A DNA stretch of 43,182 nucleotides from Mesorhizobium sp. (GTDB lineage Bacteria > Pseudomonadota > Alphaproteobacteria > Rhizobiales > Rhizobiaceae), in contig NZ_JANJTZ010000007.1 of NCBI RefSeq assembly GCF_024710845.1, positions 1 through 43,182 on the forward strand, in the 5' to 3' direction. This document shows, one piece after another, positions 25,300 to 34,285 of the stretch. The position numbers and the translations under genes were made by a program. Within the stretch, counting starts at the first letter, position 1. Every line of letters starts with the position of its first letter. Under the pieces are notes generated by a model. It did no database searches, was not told where the DNA came from, and was given only the letters and a program-made list of their open reading frames with translations.

Positions 25300-26196
25300 T
25301 CAGGCTCCACGGAGTTTGCGCCGCCGCGCGGAGAGCGCCATCGCGGTCAGGACGACGATCACCATCGCATAGGGGAGCGTCTGGACAAGCTCGGCGGGCA
25401 CGCCGCGGCCCTGCAGGCGGATCTGGAATGCGTCGAAGAAACCGAACAGCAGCGCGCAGGCGGCCGTCAGCCACGGCCGGTTACGGCCGAAATAAAAGGC
25501 GGCGAGCGCGATGAAGCCGCGTCCGGCGGTAATGCCTTCGTTGAAGATGCCGACGACACCGATGGACAGGAACGCACCGGCAAGCCCGGACATTGCCCCG
25601 GCGAAGACGGTGGACGCGTCGCGGATATTGAGCGGCGAGAGGCCCAACGCACGCGCGGCTTGCGGCGCGGCGCCCGCGGCACGCAACCGGAGCCCGGCGC
25701 GCGTCTCCTTCAGGAACCAGGCGGTGACGGGCACCAGGATCCACGCTGCCCAGGTCAAAGGGTCGTGGCCCGAGACGATCGCACCGAGGAGCGGCACATC
25801 GGCGATGCCCGGGATGTCGATCTTCGGCAGGCGCGCGACGTCCGGCAGCGACAGCGTGCCCGAGCTGCCATAGGCCGACTTGAGGAAGAACCGCACGAGG
25901 CCCGCGACCGCGATGTTGAAGCCGAGGCCGACGATGATTTCGTCCGCCTGCAAGCGAGTGACGCAGAGCGACATGAGCAGGCCGAGAAGCCCGCCGACGA
26001 GCGCGGCGCCGGCAAGGGCGGAGGGCCAGCTGCCGGTCTGCGACGCGAGCATCAGGCCGATCAGCGCACCGGCCAGCATCATCGAATCGAGGCCGATGTT
26101 GACCAGCCCGCCGACCCGGTTGACCAGCCCGCCGAGTGCCGCGAGCAGCACCGGCGTCGTCATCACGATCGCCGCATGGATGATATTGTCGATCAA
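25300..26196 (-). CDS. ABC permease, nucleoside (BMP) type, second subunit
   Basis: This 298-residue permease of the BPD_transp_2 family has eight or so hydrophobic segments, beginning AAIVMTTPVLLAALGGLVNR and including NIGLDSMMLAGALIGLML. It starts with TTG at 26196, which overlaps the previous stop as TTGA and has GGAGGA upstream; an ATG 11 codons in is the alternative. It pairs with the neighbouring permease, as in the YufPQ/NupPQ-type nucleoside importers. Confidence 0.9.
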   Translation of the reverse strand: MIDNIIHAAIVMTTPVLLAALGGLVNRVGGLVNIGLDSMMLAGALIGLMLASQTGSWPSALAGAALVGGLLGLLMSLCVTRLQADEIIVGLGFNIAVAGLVRFFLKSAYGSSGTLSLPDVARLPKIDIPGIADVPLLGAIVSGHDPLTWAAWILVPVTAWFLKETRAGLRLRAAGAAPQAARALGLSPLNIRDASTVFAGAMSGLAGAFLSIGVVGIFNEGITAGRGFIALAAFYFGRNRPWLTAACALLFGFFDAFQIRLQGRGVPAELVQTLPYAMVIVVLTAMALSARRRKLRGA

Positions 26197-27236
26197 GCTG
26201 CCGTCCTCCGCCGCGCGAAGATCCAGCCGAAGCGGGCGACGGCGAAGATCATGACCATGCCCTGCAGGATGTTGACGATCTCGATCGGCACGTCGCTGAA
26301 GAGCTGGATGGTTGCACCAGAGGTGGCCAGCGCGCCGAACAGGATGGCGGCGAGGAAGATGCCGACCGGCGTGCCGCGGCCGAGCAGCGCGACCGCGATG
26401 CCGGTGAACCCGTATCCGGGCGAGAAGCCGGCGACGAAGCGTCCGACGCTGCCCAGCGCATGGATCGCCCCAGCGAGCCCACCGATGGCGCCTGAGAGCA
26501 GCATCATCTTGATCACCAAAGATGGCACGTTGATGCCGGAGGCCGACGCGAACCGCGCGTTCATGCCGGCGATGCGCGTCTCGAAGCCGAGCGCGGTACG
26601 GTTACTCCAGAGCCAGTAGAGCGCCAGCAGCGCCATCGCGATCAGGAAGCCGATGTTGAGCGTCGACGGCGGCATGAGGCGGGGCAGTCGCGCCGCATCG
26701 ACCACCATCGGCGTCGCCGAATTGGCCGAGCCCGGTGCGAGCAGCGGGCCGTTGACGAGATAGGCGGTGAAGCTGATGGCGATGAAGTTGAGCATCAGGG
26801 TGGTGACCACCTCGTCCACGTCCAGCCGCGCCTTGAGCACGCCCGGCACCAGCATCCACAGCGATCCGGCGACAAAGCCCGCGGCGAGCGCGAGTGGGAT
26901 CAGCACCGGAGCGGGCAGGTCCACGAAGGTGAAGCCGACATAGGCCGCGGCGAGGCCGCCGATGTAGACGCAGCCCTCGACGCCGACGTTGAATGCTCCG
27001 GCACGGAAAGCGACCGCCGTCGCAAGTCCGGTCAGGATGAGCGGCGTCGCAGCCGACAGCGTCGCGGCGATGCGCTTGGTGCCGCCGAAGGATTCGACGG
27101 CGAGCAGGCGGTAGACATCGAACGGATTGTGACCGGCCACGGCGAGCACGATGCCCGCGGCGACCAGCGCCAGGACGAACGGCAGGACGGCCGTTGCCCA
27201 GCCGGATGTCGACGGAGGGGCGACCACCGCGCTCAT
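26193..27236 (-). CDS. ABC permease, nucleoside (BMP) type, first subunit
   Basis: This 347-residue permease has spans starting AVLPFVLALVAAGIVLAVAG and the conserved AFRAGAFNVGVEGCVYIGGL block of nucleoside/sugar permeases (BPD_transp_2). The ATG at 27236 overlaps the ATPase stop as ATGA, and its own stop overlaps the next permease. It is larger than its partner, as is usual for this heterodimer. Confidence 0.9.
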   Translation of the reverse strand: MSAVVAPPSTSGWATAVLPFVLALVAAGIVLAVAGHNPFDVYRLLAVESFGGTKRIAATLSAATPLILTGLATAVAFRAGAFNVGVEGCVYIGGLAAAYVGFTFVDLPAPVLIPLALAAGFVAGSLWMLVPGVLKARLDVDEVVTTLMLNFIAISFTAYLVNGPLLAPGSANSATPMVVDAARLPRLMPPSTLNIGFLIAMALLALYWLWSNRTALGFETRIAGMNARFASASGINVPSLVIKMMLLSGAIGGLAGAIHALGSVGRFVAGFSPGYGFTGIAVALLGRGTPVGIFLAAILFGALATSGATIQLFSDVPIEIVNILQGMVMIFAVARFGWIFARRRTAA

Positions 27237-28771
27237 GCCGCCGCCTGCCCGAGCATCATGCGGCCGATCTCGTCGATCTCGGCCGACCCGCGCCTCACCT
27301 CGCCGGTCACGCGTCCGTCGTAGATGACAATAATCCGATCGGACAGCGTGACCAGTTCGTCGAGCTCCTCGGAGACGAGCAGCACGGCGCCGCCGCGGTC
27401 GCGATAGTCGAGCAGGCACTGGTGGATGAAGGCGATGCCGCGGATGTCGACGCCCCGGGTCGGCTGGCAGGCGACGAGGATGTTCGGATTGCCGTAGAGC
27501 TCCCGCGCCACGGCGACGCGCTGCTGGTTGCCGCCCGACAGGCTGGCGGCAGGCAAAGTCGAAGAGCCGCGCTTGACCGCATAGCGGTCGAGCAGCGCCT
27601 CGACATGGCGCGCGATGACGCCGCGCTTGAGGGTGCCGCCCGCGCTGAATTCGTCCCGACGGTGATGGCCGGAGATCGTATTCTCGGCGATCGTCGCCTG
27701 CAGGCACAGTCCCTCGCCGGCCCGGTCGGGGCTGAGAAAGGCCAGCCCCAGCGCGCGCCGCTCGCGCAGCGACAGCCGGGTCACGTCGACGTCACCCAGC
27801 CGGATCGAGCCGCAGTCCGTCCGCGAAAGACCGGTGACGGCGGCGACCAGTTCGTCCTGGCCGTTGCCCGCGACGCCTGCGATGCCGACGATCTCGCCGG
27901 CGTGGACGGTGAGGTCGAAACCGGACAGGCCTGCGCGCCCGCGACTGTCCGATGCAGTGACCGAGACGAGGTTGAGCACCGGTCGGCCGACTGCGCCGGG
28001 TCGCGCCTGCGGTCGGGCAAGGATCTCGCCGATCATCATCTCGGCCAGCTTCGCCTTGTCTGCCTGCGCCGCCGGCAGGCTGCCGACGACCTTGCCGCCG
28101 CGGAGCACGGTGATGTCGTCGGCCACCGCCAGGACTTCGTCCAGCTTGTGGCTGATGAACAGGATGGTGCGGCCCTCGTCGCGCAGCTTGCGCAGCAGGA
28201 CGATGAGTTCGCGGACCTGCGCAGGCGCCAGCACCGCTGTCGGCTCGTCGAGAATGAGAACGTCGGCGCCGCGATATAGCAGGCGCAGGATTTCGAGGAT
28301 CTGACGGACATGGACCGGCGCGTCCTCGACGGCCAGGTCCCAGTCGAGCGTCACGCCCGCCTGCGCCTCCAGCGCGTGCGCGGCGTCGAGCGCCCTGGTG
28401 CGGTCGATGCGGTCGAGGCCGAGCATCGGTTCGTGTGCGAGCACGAGATTTTCCAGCAGCGAGAGGCCGGGGACCAGCATGAATTCCTGGTGCACCATGC
28501 CGATGCCTCGGTCGAAGGCGTCGGCTGGTCCGAAGAAGACGGTGGGAAACCCGTCGACCAGCACGACGCCTTCATCCGGGCGGTCCATGCCTTGCAGGAT
28601 GCGCATCAGCGTCGACTTGCCGGCACCGTTGCCGCCGACGATCGCATGGACGGTTCCGCGCTGGGCGCGGAAGTCGATCGAATCGTTGGCGACCACGGAG
28701 CCGAACCGCCTTGTGACGCTCATGGCGCCCAGGCGCGTCGTCGAAGAATCTGCGCTTATGCTGTCAGGCAC
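27233..28771 (-). CDS. Double-domain ABC ATPase, nucleoside (BMP) type
   Basis: This is a 512-residue tandem ATPase. Domain 1 has Walker A GGNGAGKST, Q-loop GMVHQEFMLVP and Walker B VLILDEPTAVL, but EDAPVHVRQILEILRLL replaces the LSGGQ signature. Domain 2 has a degenerate Walker A (GVAGNGQDEL) but a good signature LSGGNQQRVAVAREL and ILVACQPTRGVD. This asymmetric pattern is normal for sugar and nucleoside importers with one hydrolysing composite site. The start is a GTG at 28771; an ATG at 28723 (MSVTRRFG) is possible. Confidence 0.92.
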   Translation of the reverse strand: MPDSISADSSTTRLGAMSVTRRFGSVVANDSIDFRAQRGTVHAIVGGNGAGKSTLMRILQGMDRPDEGVVLVDGFPTVFFGPADAFDRGIGMVHQEFMLVPGLSLLENLVLAHEPMLGLDRIDRTRALDAAHALEAQAGVTLDWDLAVEDAPVHVRQILEILRLLYRGADVLILDEPTAVLAPAQVRELIVLLRKLRDEGRTILFISHKLDEVLAVADDITVLRGGKVVGSLPAAQADKAKLAEMMIGEILARPQARPGAVGRPVLNLVSVTASDSRGRAGLSGFDLTVHAGEIVGIAGVAGNGQDELVAAVTGLSRTDCGSIRLGDVDVTRLSLRERRALGLAFLSPDRAGEGLCLQATIAENTISGHHRRDEFSAGGTLKRGVIARHVEALLDRYAVKRGSSTLPAASLSGGNQQRVAVARELYGNPNILVACQPTRGVDIRGIAFIHQCLLDYRDRGGAVLLVSEELDELVTLSDRIIVIYDGRVTGEVRRGSAEIDEIGRMMLGQAAA

Positions 28772-28801
28772 GGTCTTGGGAGGCTCCGGATCGAGTGCCG
28801 A

Positions 28802-29836
28802 CTACTTGAGGTAGTCTGGATAGCCCTGTTCGACGACGTTCCAGACCTTGATCTGGCCCGACAGGATGCCCTGCTTCGCGGCCTCGACCTTCTCGAGGAT
28901 CGCCGCCGGGATGAGGTCCTTGGTGTGCTTCATCTCGGAGAGGCCGACGGCACCTTCCTTGAGGCCGAGCGACATCGTCTTGCCGCCCGCGAACGTGCCG
29001 GCTGCGTAGTCCTTGATGACCGTCTCGACCGCGACGTCCGTGCGCTTGATCATGCTGGTCAGCACCGACCCGGGCGCGATGCCGTCCTGGTCGGTGTCGA
29101 CTCCGATCGCATAGTGGCCGGATTCCTTGGCCGCCTGGATGACGCCCATGCCGGTGCCGCCGGCGATCTGGTAGACGATGTCGGCGCCCTGCTCGAACAT
29201 CGCCTTGGCCATCTGCAGGCCGATCGCCGGGTCGGCGAAGTTGTTGGAATAGGCGACCTTCACGTCGGTGGTCGGATTGGCAGCCTTGGCGCCCTCGACG
29301 AAGCCGGCGATGAACTTGTCGATGCCGGCCGACTTAGTGCCGCCGATGACGCCGATGATCGGCTCGGCATTGATGCCCTTGATCGAGGTATCGGTGGTGA
29401 CGAGCGCGGCCAGCGTGCCGGCGAGGTAGGAGCCTTCCTGCTCCTGGAACAGGACCGAGGCGATGTTGGCGCCTTCGCGCACCTGGTTCAGGATGACGTA
29501 CTTGGTGTCCGGGTAGTCCTTGGCGACGGCCAGCATCGGCTCGCCGTGGGCATATTCGAGATCGATCACGAGGCCGAAATCGGCATCCGACGCGCGCCGC
29601 AGGATCTCGGCCGCCTGGGCCACGACTTCCTTCGATTCGACCGGGCGGCCTTCGAGCTTGGTAGCCTCGAGCCCGCGCTTGAAGCCTTCGTAGGCCAGGT
29701 CGTTGTATGACTGGTCGCCCAGCCCGCTCTGCGAGATGATGAGGGCGACAGGCTTCTCAGCTGCCGCCGCGCCCAGTGTCCCAAGGGCCGAGGCGAGGGC
29801 CAACGTGGCTACCCCGATCGCCGAAGATCGTGTCAT
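28802..29836 (-). CDS. BMP-family substrate-binding protein (nucleoside uptake)
   Basis: This 344-residue periplasmic protein of the basic membrane protein (PnrA-like/Bmp) family has a Sec-type signal peptide (SAIGVATLALASALGTLGAAAA) with likely cleavage after AAAA-E. There is no lipobox, so it is probably soluble. Family blocks include SGLGDQSYNDLAYEGFKRG, GFVEGAKAANP, IVYQIAGGTGMGVIQAA and AIGVDTDQDG. AGGAGA precedes the ATG at 29836. Known members bind purine or pyrimidine nucleosides. Its coding start overlaps the end of the GntR gene by 80 bp in another frame. Confidence 0.93.
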   Translation of the reverse strand: MTRSSAIGVATLALASALGTLGAAAAEKPVALIISQSGLGDQSYNDLAYEGFKRGLEATKLEGRPVESKEVVAQAAEILRRASDADFGLVIDLEYAHGEPMLAVAKDYPDTKYVILNQVREGANIASVLFQEQEGSYLAGTLAALVTTDTSIKGINAEPIIGVIGGTKSAGIDKFIAGFVEGAKAANPTTDVKVAYSNNFADPAIGLQMAKAMFEQGADIVYQIAGGTGMGVIQAAKESGHYAIGVDTDQDGIAPGSVLTSMIKRTDVAVETVIKDYAAGTFAGGKTMSLGLKEGAVGLSEMKHTKDLIPAAILEKVEAAKQGILSGQIKVWNVVEQGYPDYLK

Positions 29837-30593
29837 TTTCGTTCTCCTGTTTGGATGTTGTGTTCCCGAAGTCATGCTGCCGGACGAGGCGGGCCTCGTA
29901 GGAATACCGGCGGGCATCGTAAATGGCGCTAACGGCGTCGAGGGGTGTGCCATCAGCGGCAAAGGAATGGCGGGTCACCGCGACGACGACCCCGTCGCCG
30001 GTTAAGCCCAACAGCTTTCGGTCGCCAGGCGAAGCGGCGCAGGCGATCAGCCGCTCCGTCGCGCTGTGCACCGACAGTTCATGCTCCTCGAAGAAGCGGT
30101 AGAGCGAGAAGTCTGGCCGTGCGGCAAGGTCGCGGGTCAGCCCAATGCGTGCGACGAGGTCGGCGGCCAGAAGCGAGCGATGGCGAGCGACAGCCTTTCC
30201 GTCGACCAGCCGCAGGCGGTCGAGAAGGACGAGCGGGGTATCGGACGGATAGGGTAGACCGTCTTCCGCCTCGCCGGGACCGAACTCTAGAAGCCGATGC
30301 GACGCCGAGTGCCCTGCGGCGCTGACGGCCTCGGTGAAACTGAGAAGATAGCCTGGCGCGCGACGAAGAGGTGCTTCGGCGACGAACGATCCGCTGCCCT
30401 GCCGACGCGTGATCAGCCCTTCATCGACCAACTGCTCTACAGCCTTGGCGACGGTGAACCGGCTGACGCCCCAGTCCCTCGCCAACTGCGGCTCGCTCGG
30501 GATGCGCGCGCCCGGTCCCAACGACTCGATTCGAGCCTTCAGACCGTCGGCGATCTGAAGATATATCGGTCCTGAGCGTGAACGCGCAGCCAT
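29757..30593 (-). CDS. GntR/HutC-family regulator of the nucleoside operon
   Basis: This is a 278-residue protein. The GntR winged helix spans residues 6-75 (PIYLQIADGLKARIESLGPG; RDWGVSRFTVAKAVEQLVDE; RRQGSGSFVAE) and a UTRA effector domain covers about 85-245 (LVLLDRLRLVDGKAVARHRS). The ATG at 30593 is chosen as the last start before the HTH; upstream frame lacks homology. Beyond the usual end (YSYEARLVRQ) about 35 residues read through the start of the next gene, suggesting a lost stop or a genuine overlapping tail. A palindrome lies 12 bp upstream, so autoregulation and repression of the operon are likely. Confidence 0.9.
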   Translation of the reverse strand: MAARSRSGPIYLQIADGLKARIESLGPGARIPSEPQLARDWGVSRFTVAKAVEQLVDEGLITRRQGSGSFVAEAPLRRAPGYLLSFTEAVSAAGHSASHRLLEFGPGEAEDGLPYPSDTPLVLLDRLRLVDGKAVARHRSLLAADLVARIGLTRDLAARPDFSLYRFFEEHELSVHSATERLIACAASPGDRKLLGLTGDGVVVAVTRHSFAADGTPLDAVSAIYDARRYSYEARLVRQHDFGNTTSKQENENDTIFGDRGSHVGPRLGPWDTGRGGS

Positions 30594-30600
30594 AGGCACC

Positions 30601-30622
30601 TGTCCAGTTGTCCAGTCAACTG
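30601..30622. promoter_or_regulatory. GntR operator candidate
   Basis: CAGTTG-N6-CAACTG (30605-30622) is a perfect 6-bp inverted repeat. It overlaps an exact tandem direct repeat of TGTCCAGT (30601-30608 and 30609-30616). It sits immediately upstream of the GntR start. Confidence 0.5.
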
Positions 30623-30871
30623 TGCATATTGTTGGGCAGGTTACAAGAGGTTTTTCCGACACTGCGCACACGCGCGAATGCCAAGCATGCACTCCGACCC
30701 GTGTCGGATCAGGCAGTCGACGATATAGTGCGTACGTATTTGAGAGCGAATGCCTGGTCGGGAATGCGGACAGTGCACGAAAGCCCTGTCCCACGCTCCC
30801 TCCGTCGGTTACGACCTCGGACGACACGCAGACCTAGCCGCCGCCCGCGGGCGAAGCCGCAAGGCTCGCGC
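30623..30871. other. Non-coding stretch, nothing certain
   Basis: No supported gene lies here. A hairpin TCCGAC-CCGT-GTCGGA (30693-30708) lacks a T run and is not called a terminator. The sequence separates the GntR operon from the remnant region. Confidence 0.4.
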
Positions 30872-31051
30872 GTGAACCTTACCTTCTCACCGGTCTACGA
30901 CCGCTATTCGAACTTCGATCGGCTGATCGTGCTTAGCAGGGAGCATCAGGTCTTCGGCTGGTTCGACGGCACGGTCGTCAGTGAGAAGGGCGAAACGATT
31001 CCGGTCGAACGCATCTTCGGATGGGCTGAAGAGGTCTGCCGGCGCTGGTGA
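30872..31051 (+). pseudogene. C-terminal fragment, resembles DUF2804
   Basis: Sixty codons from GTG 30872 encode FSPVYDRYSNFDRLIVLSRE, then HQVFGWFDGTVV and IFGWAEEVCRRW before the stop. From memory this looks like the last part of DUF2804-family proteins, which are several hundred residues long. The upstream frame shows no homology, so only the tail survives. The family assignment is moderate. Confidence 0.45.
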
Positions 31052-31057
31052 TTTGGC

Positions 31058-31864
31058 GTGGTGAAGCGCGTCAGGAACGTGCGCGACAATATGGGATTTG
31101 CGCTCAAGCAAAGGCGGACGCCGAAGGCGGAGATCAAGGAGCGGGTGCTCAAGGCAGCGGGCATCCTGGGGCTCGAGGAACTGCTTGATCGCAAGCCCCG
31201 CGCGCTCTCCGGCGGTCAGCGCCAGCGCGTCGCCATGGGCCGCGCGATCGTGCGCGACCCCAACGTCTTCCTATTCGACGAGCCGCTTTCAAACCTCGAC
31301 GCCAAGATGCGTGGCGAAATGCGTTCGGAACTGAAGGAGCTGCACCAGCCCCTCCAGACCACGACCGTCTACGTGACCCACGACCAGATCGAGGCCATGA
31401 CGCTGGCCGACCGGGTGGTCGTCATGAACGGCGGCAATGTCGAGCAGGAGGGGCCGCCGCTAGAACTCTACGACCGGCCGAAAAGCCGTTTCGTGGCGGC
31501 GTTCATCGGCTCGCCGCCGATGAACTTCCTCGACGGCGAGGTTTCGGGCGGCGTGCTGACGCTGGACGATGGCGAACGCCTACCGCTGCCGCTCGCTCTG
31601 CCCGATGGCGGACGCATCTTCATCGGCGTTCGCCCGGAGCATTTCTCGCTTGCTGCCACGGGCTGGGAAGCGACGGTGTCGGTCGTGGAGCCCACCGGTT
31701 CTGAGACCCTGATCACCGCCCGCATCGCCGGCCACCTCGTCCGGGTTTTCATCCGCGGCCGCACTGACGTGAAACCGGGCGAAACGATTCACCTTTCGGT
31801 GACGCTGTCGCATCTGCACGTCTTCGACCCGCAAAGCGGTCTGCGCCGGGAAACCGCTTCTTGA
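31058..31864 (+). pseudogene. Sugar ABC ATPase lacking its N-terminus (UgpC/MalK type)
   Basis: Homology begins at VRDNMGFALKQRRTP, which in intact proteins follows the Q-loop, so Walker A and about 80 residues are missing. The rest is good: signature LSGGQRQRVAMGRAI, Walker B VFLFDEPLSNLDA, H-loop VYVTHDQIEAM and the C-terminal TOBE domain (FIGVRPEHFSL). It cannot bind ATP normally. Its stop overlaps a TTG start of the following aminotransferase remnant (TTGA), so both belonged to one former operon. Confidence 0.85.
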
Positions 31865-32412
31865 CGGACGCGCCGGAAAAGATCCCGACCCTGATGCGCT
31901 TCGGTCGCGGACTTCCCGACCCGCTGCCGCGCTGGGCCGACTTCCCACGCTACAATTTCGTCGGCGGGCACAATGACCCCGACAGGATTCCGGTGGCCGC
32001 ACTGGCGGCGGCCGCTGCGGCCGCGCTTAACGCTCATGCGCGGCGCATGGCGCTCTACAATCTCGGCGCCGGCCCAATGGGCTTCGAGGACCCCCGCGAC
32101 GGCATCGCCCGCCGTCTGGCCGAAACCCGCGGCGTTACGATCAGTCGCGAGCCGGTGCTCGTCACCTCCGGGTCCGGCCAAGGCCTCGATCTCGTCAACG
32201 CCGCGCTGGTGGAGCTCGGCGACACGGTGATCCTGGAGGAATTCACCTATTCCGGTGCGCTCAACAAGGCGCGCAAGTCCGGTGCGAAAGTCGTGGGCGC
32301 GCCGCTCGACGCGCGTGGTCTCGACGTCGAGCGCCTCGGCGCGATGCTCGATGCCATGGCGCGGGAGGGCGTACGGCCAAAATATGTCTACACATCCCGA
32401 CTGTGCAGATGG
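31861..32412 (+). pseudogene. PLP-dependent aminotransferase (class I/II), N-terminal fragment
   Basis: From TTG 31861 the frame encodes NFVGGHNDPDRIP, YNLGAGPMGFEDPRDGIARR, VTSGSGQGLDLVNAALVELG and EEFTYSGAL, typical of 2-aminoadipate-like/MocR-type aminotransferases. At about 32390 a one-base loss shifts the frame (YT then IPTVQ in the next frame). At about 32412 homology ends at the ISKra4-like fragment. The PLP-lysine half is gone. Confidence 0.8.
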
Positions 32413-32905
32413 AGCGGGAAAAAGGTGGGGGTCAAGCAGACAGGGCAAACCTGGCTTGCTTTAGCCGACCATCGGCAACTGCTGCTCGAACCTGAAGTAC
32501 CCTGTGTGCGCCGATTGGAGACCAGCGCATCTGACGCTTTTTGTTCATGTGGGCGTTGACGAGGCTGTTTGCGGCGGATTCGGCCGGGCAACTCGAAATC
32601 GGTTGACCCGACCAATATCGGCGGCAGTAATCGACAAGCGAAGGCTTGTTCTGGATCAGGTATGTTTGGAGACTGCTTACCAGTTCGAAGAAGCGCTTGA
32701 GCTTAAAGCTGGCGCCCTGCCGCCGAGCATGCTGCTTCAACTGGTAATGCATGTCCTTCACGGCTCTTTGCGCCTCGCGGACATAGCCGCTCCAGAGAAG
32801 GTGGCGCAGCCTCGGAACATGAGACGCAACGTCCCAAAGGTAGATGTTGAGATTGTCGACTTTCCTGATGCCTTCCCATGCCAGTTCGATGTGACGATCA
32901 CGAAG
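32413..32905 (-). mobile_element. Transposase C-terminal fragment, ISKra4-like
   Basis: The minus frame ending at 32432 encodes IYLWDVASHVPRLRHLLWSG, SLVDYCRRYWSGQPISSCPA and MNKKRQMRWSPIGAHRVLQV. The last pattern (KKRQMRWSPxGAH) is, from memory, typical of ISKra4-family transposase C-termini. The N-terminal half is absent and the right boundary against the GntP fragment is only approximate. No inverted repeats were recognised. Confidence 0.6.
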
Positions 32906-33234
32906 AGCGAGACGAGCGCCCGGTAGGGACTGCTGGTCCCCACCAGTGACATGAGCTTCTGTGCGATCGCGAGCGCCGCTCCGCTCTTGTCCATATACTT
33001 GGCGAGAATTGCGCCAAAGAGGAACACCGGGAAGTTGCCGAGAATGAAGGCGGCAAGCTCTGACATGTAGGAGTTCTCGCGTCCGAATATCGCGCCGATG
33101 AAGGGTAGCCCGTTGAAGAGGATGACGATCATCGTCGCCACCGGGGCGGCAATTACGAGGCTGTAGCCCTTGTAGATCGCAGCGATCAGGAACGCCAATC
33201 CCGCGACGATCCCGATCAGGCCCAATGCTTCCAT
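32906..33234 (-). pseudogene. GntP-family permease, N-terminal fragment
   Basis: From ATG 33234, about 110 residues encode the first spans of a GntP/citrate-type transporter (EALGLIGIVAGLAFLIAAIY; YSLVIAAPVATMIVILFNGL; NFPVFLFGAILAKYMDKSGA). Homology is lost near YRALVSLFV, where the transposase fragment starts. Intact members have about 450 residues, so this is a stump. Confidence 0.8.
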
Positions 33235-33662
33235 TCCGGCGCGCCCCCTGTCTCGTCGAACTCGTTTCGTCGCCGACCAGCGAGGCTTCGGCCAGGCGCG
33301 GGAAGACCCGTCATCTGGTCCTGTCGGCGCCTCCCAGAAGATGCGGCGGCCTTCCGAAAAGACCCGATCAGCGAGCGGCTATCTGGCCGGACTGAACGTC
33401 GTTCGCTTCAGTAAACCGACACGTCTGGCAAAGGATCGGCGCTTCATTCCCGCAGTCTTGAGCCAAGCTGTCACGTCGACCAAGGCAAATCATCTGGATA
33501 TCTTGTCGGCACCCTGACGTTCGCGATGAGCGGTCGCCTCCGTGTTCGCGCGGTTCTGATAGGTGGCCCTCTCCGCCCGTGTTATGATGACGAAAGGAAC
33601 CAGACGCCATGACGCCATCCGGCACAAGCCGGTCTTTGTTCCCGATGATCAGGGAGGATCAG
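33235..33662. other. Spacer before FMN reductase, no supported gene
   Basis: A TATGAT (-10-like) hexamer at 33583-33588 may serve the reductase downstream, but no good -35 is seen. A plus frame at about 33365-33519 (GLNVVRFSKPTRLAKDRRFI) has no recognised family and no start. Nothing else is evident. Confidence 0.35.
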
Positions 33663-34235
33663 ATGGCAGATTTCAAGGTCGGATATTTTGTCGGCAGCCT
33701 TGCGAAGGGATCGATCAATCGCAAGCTTGCAGCGGCACTCGTTCGCCTGGCGCCGCCGGAACTGCAAATGCAGGAAATCCGCTTCGGCGACCTGCCACTC
33801 TACAGCTACGACTACGACGCCGACTATCCGCCGGTCGCAAAGGACTTCAAGGCGGCCATCGCAGCCGTCGACGCGGTGCTGTTTGTCACCCCTGAGTACA
33901 ACCGCTCAATCCCGGGCGGGCTGAAGAACGCCATCGACTGGGCGAGCCGCCCGTGGGGGCAGAACTCCTTCACCCGCAAGCCCTCCGCGATCATCGGCAC
34001 GTCGCCGGGAGCCATCGGGACCGCGGTGGGACAGCAGCACCTCAAGAGCATTCTCGGCTTCTGCAATTCGCCGATGATGAACGCGGTCGAAGCCTACATC
34101 CAGTTCACGCCCGACCTGATCTCGGACGACGGCAAGGTCAGCGTCGCGTCGACAGAGACCTTCCTGCGCAACTACATGAGTGAGTTCCGTGACTTTATCG
34201 GACGCGTCCTGACGGTCTATCCGCGTTCGAACTGA
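33663..34235 (+). CDS. NADPH-dependent FMN reductase (quinone/chromate reductase type)
   Basis: This is a 190-residue flavodoxin-fold enzyme. The FMN-phosphate loop is FVGSLAKGSINRKLA and the second signature is VTPEYNRSIPGGLKNAIDW, as in ChrR/YieF-like quinone reductases. GGGAGGA precedes the ATG at 33663. Two-electron reduction of quinones fits the neighbouring detoxification genes, with which it is convergent. The physiological substrate is inferred. Confidence 0.9.
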   Translation: MADFKVGYFVGSLAKGSINRKLAAALVRLAPPELQMQEIRFGDLPLYSYDYDADYPPVAKDFKAAIAAVDAVLFVTPEYNRSIPGGLKNAIDWASRPWGQNSFTRKPSAIIGTSPGAIGTAVGQQHLKSILGFCNSPMMNAVEAYIQFTPDLISDDGKVSVASTETFLRNYMSEFRDFIGRVLTVYPRSN

Positions 34236-34285
34236 GGCCTCGTAAGCCCCCCGGCATGCGCGCGCCCCGGCGGTCTCACGATCCG

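Noticed and set aside
28310-29710. A 466-codon plus-strand frame opposite the ABC ATPase and binding-protein genes
   Set aside because: It is a codon-bias shadow; the opposite strand has intact Walker, signature and signal-peptide features.
30693-30708. Hairpin TCCGAC-CCGT-GTCGGA as a terminator
   Set aside because: It has short 6-bp arms and no T run, and no adjacent gene end needs it.
33365-33519. Plus frame with GLNVVRFSKPTRLAKDRRFI as a gene fragment
   Set aside because: It has no start, no recognised family and is short; it cannot be told from chance.
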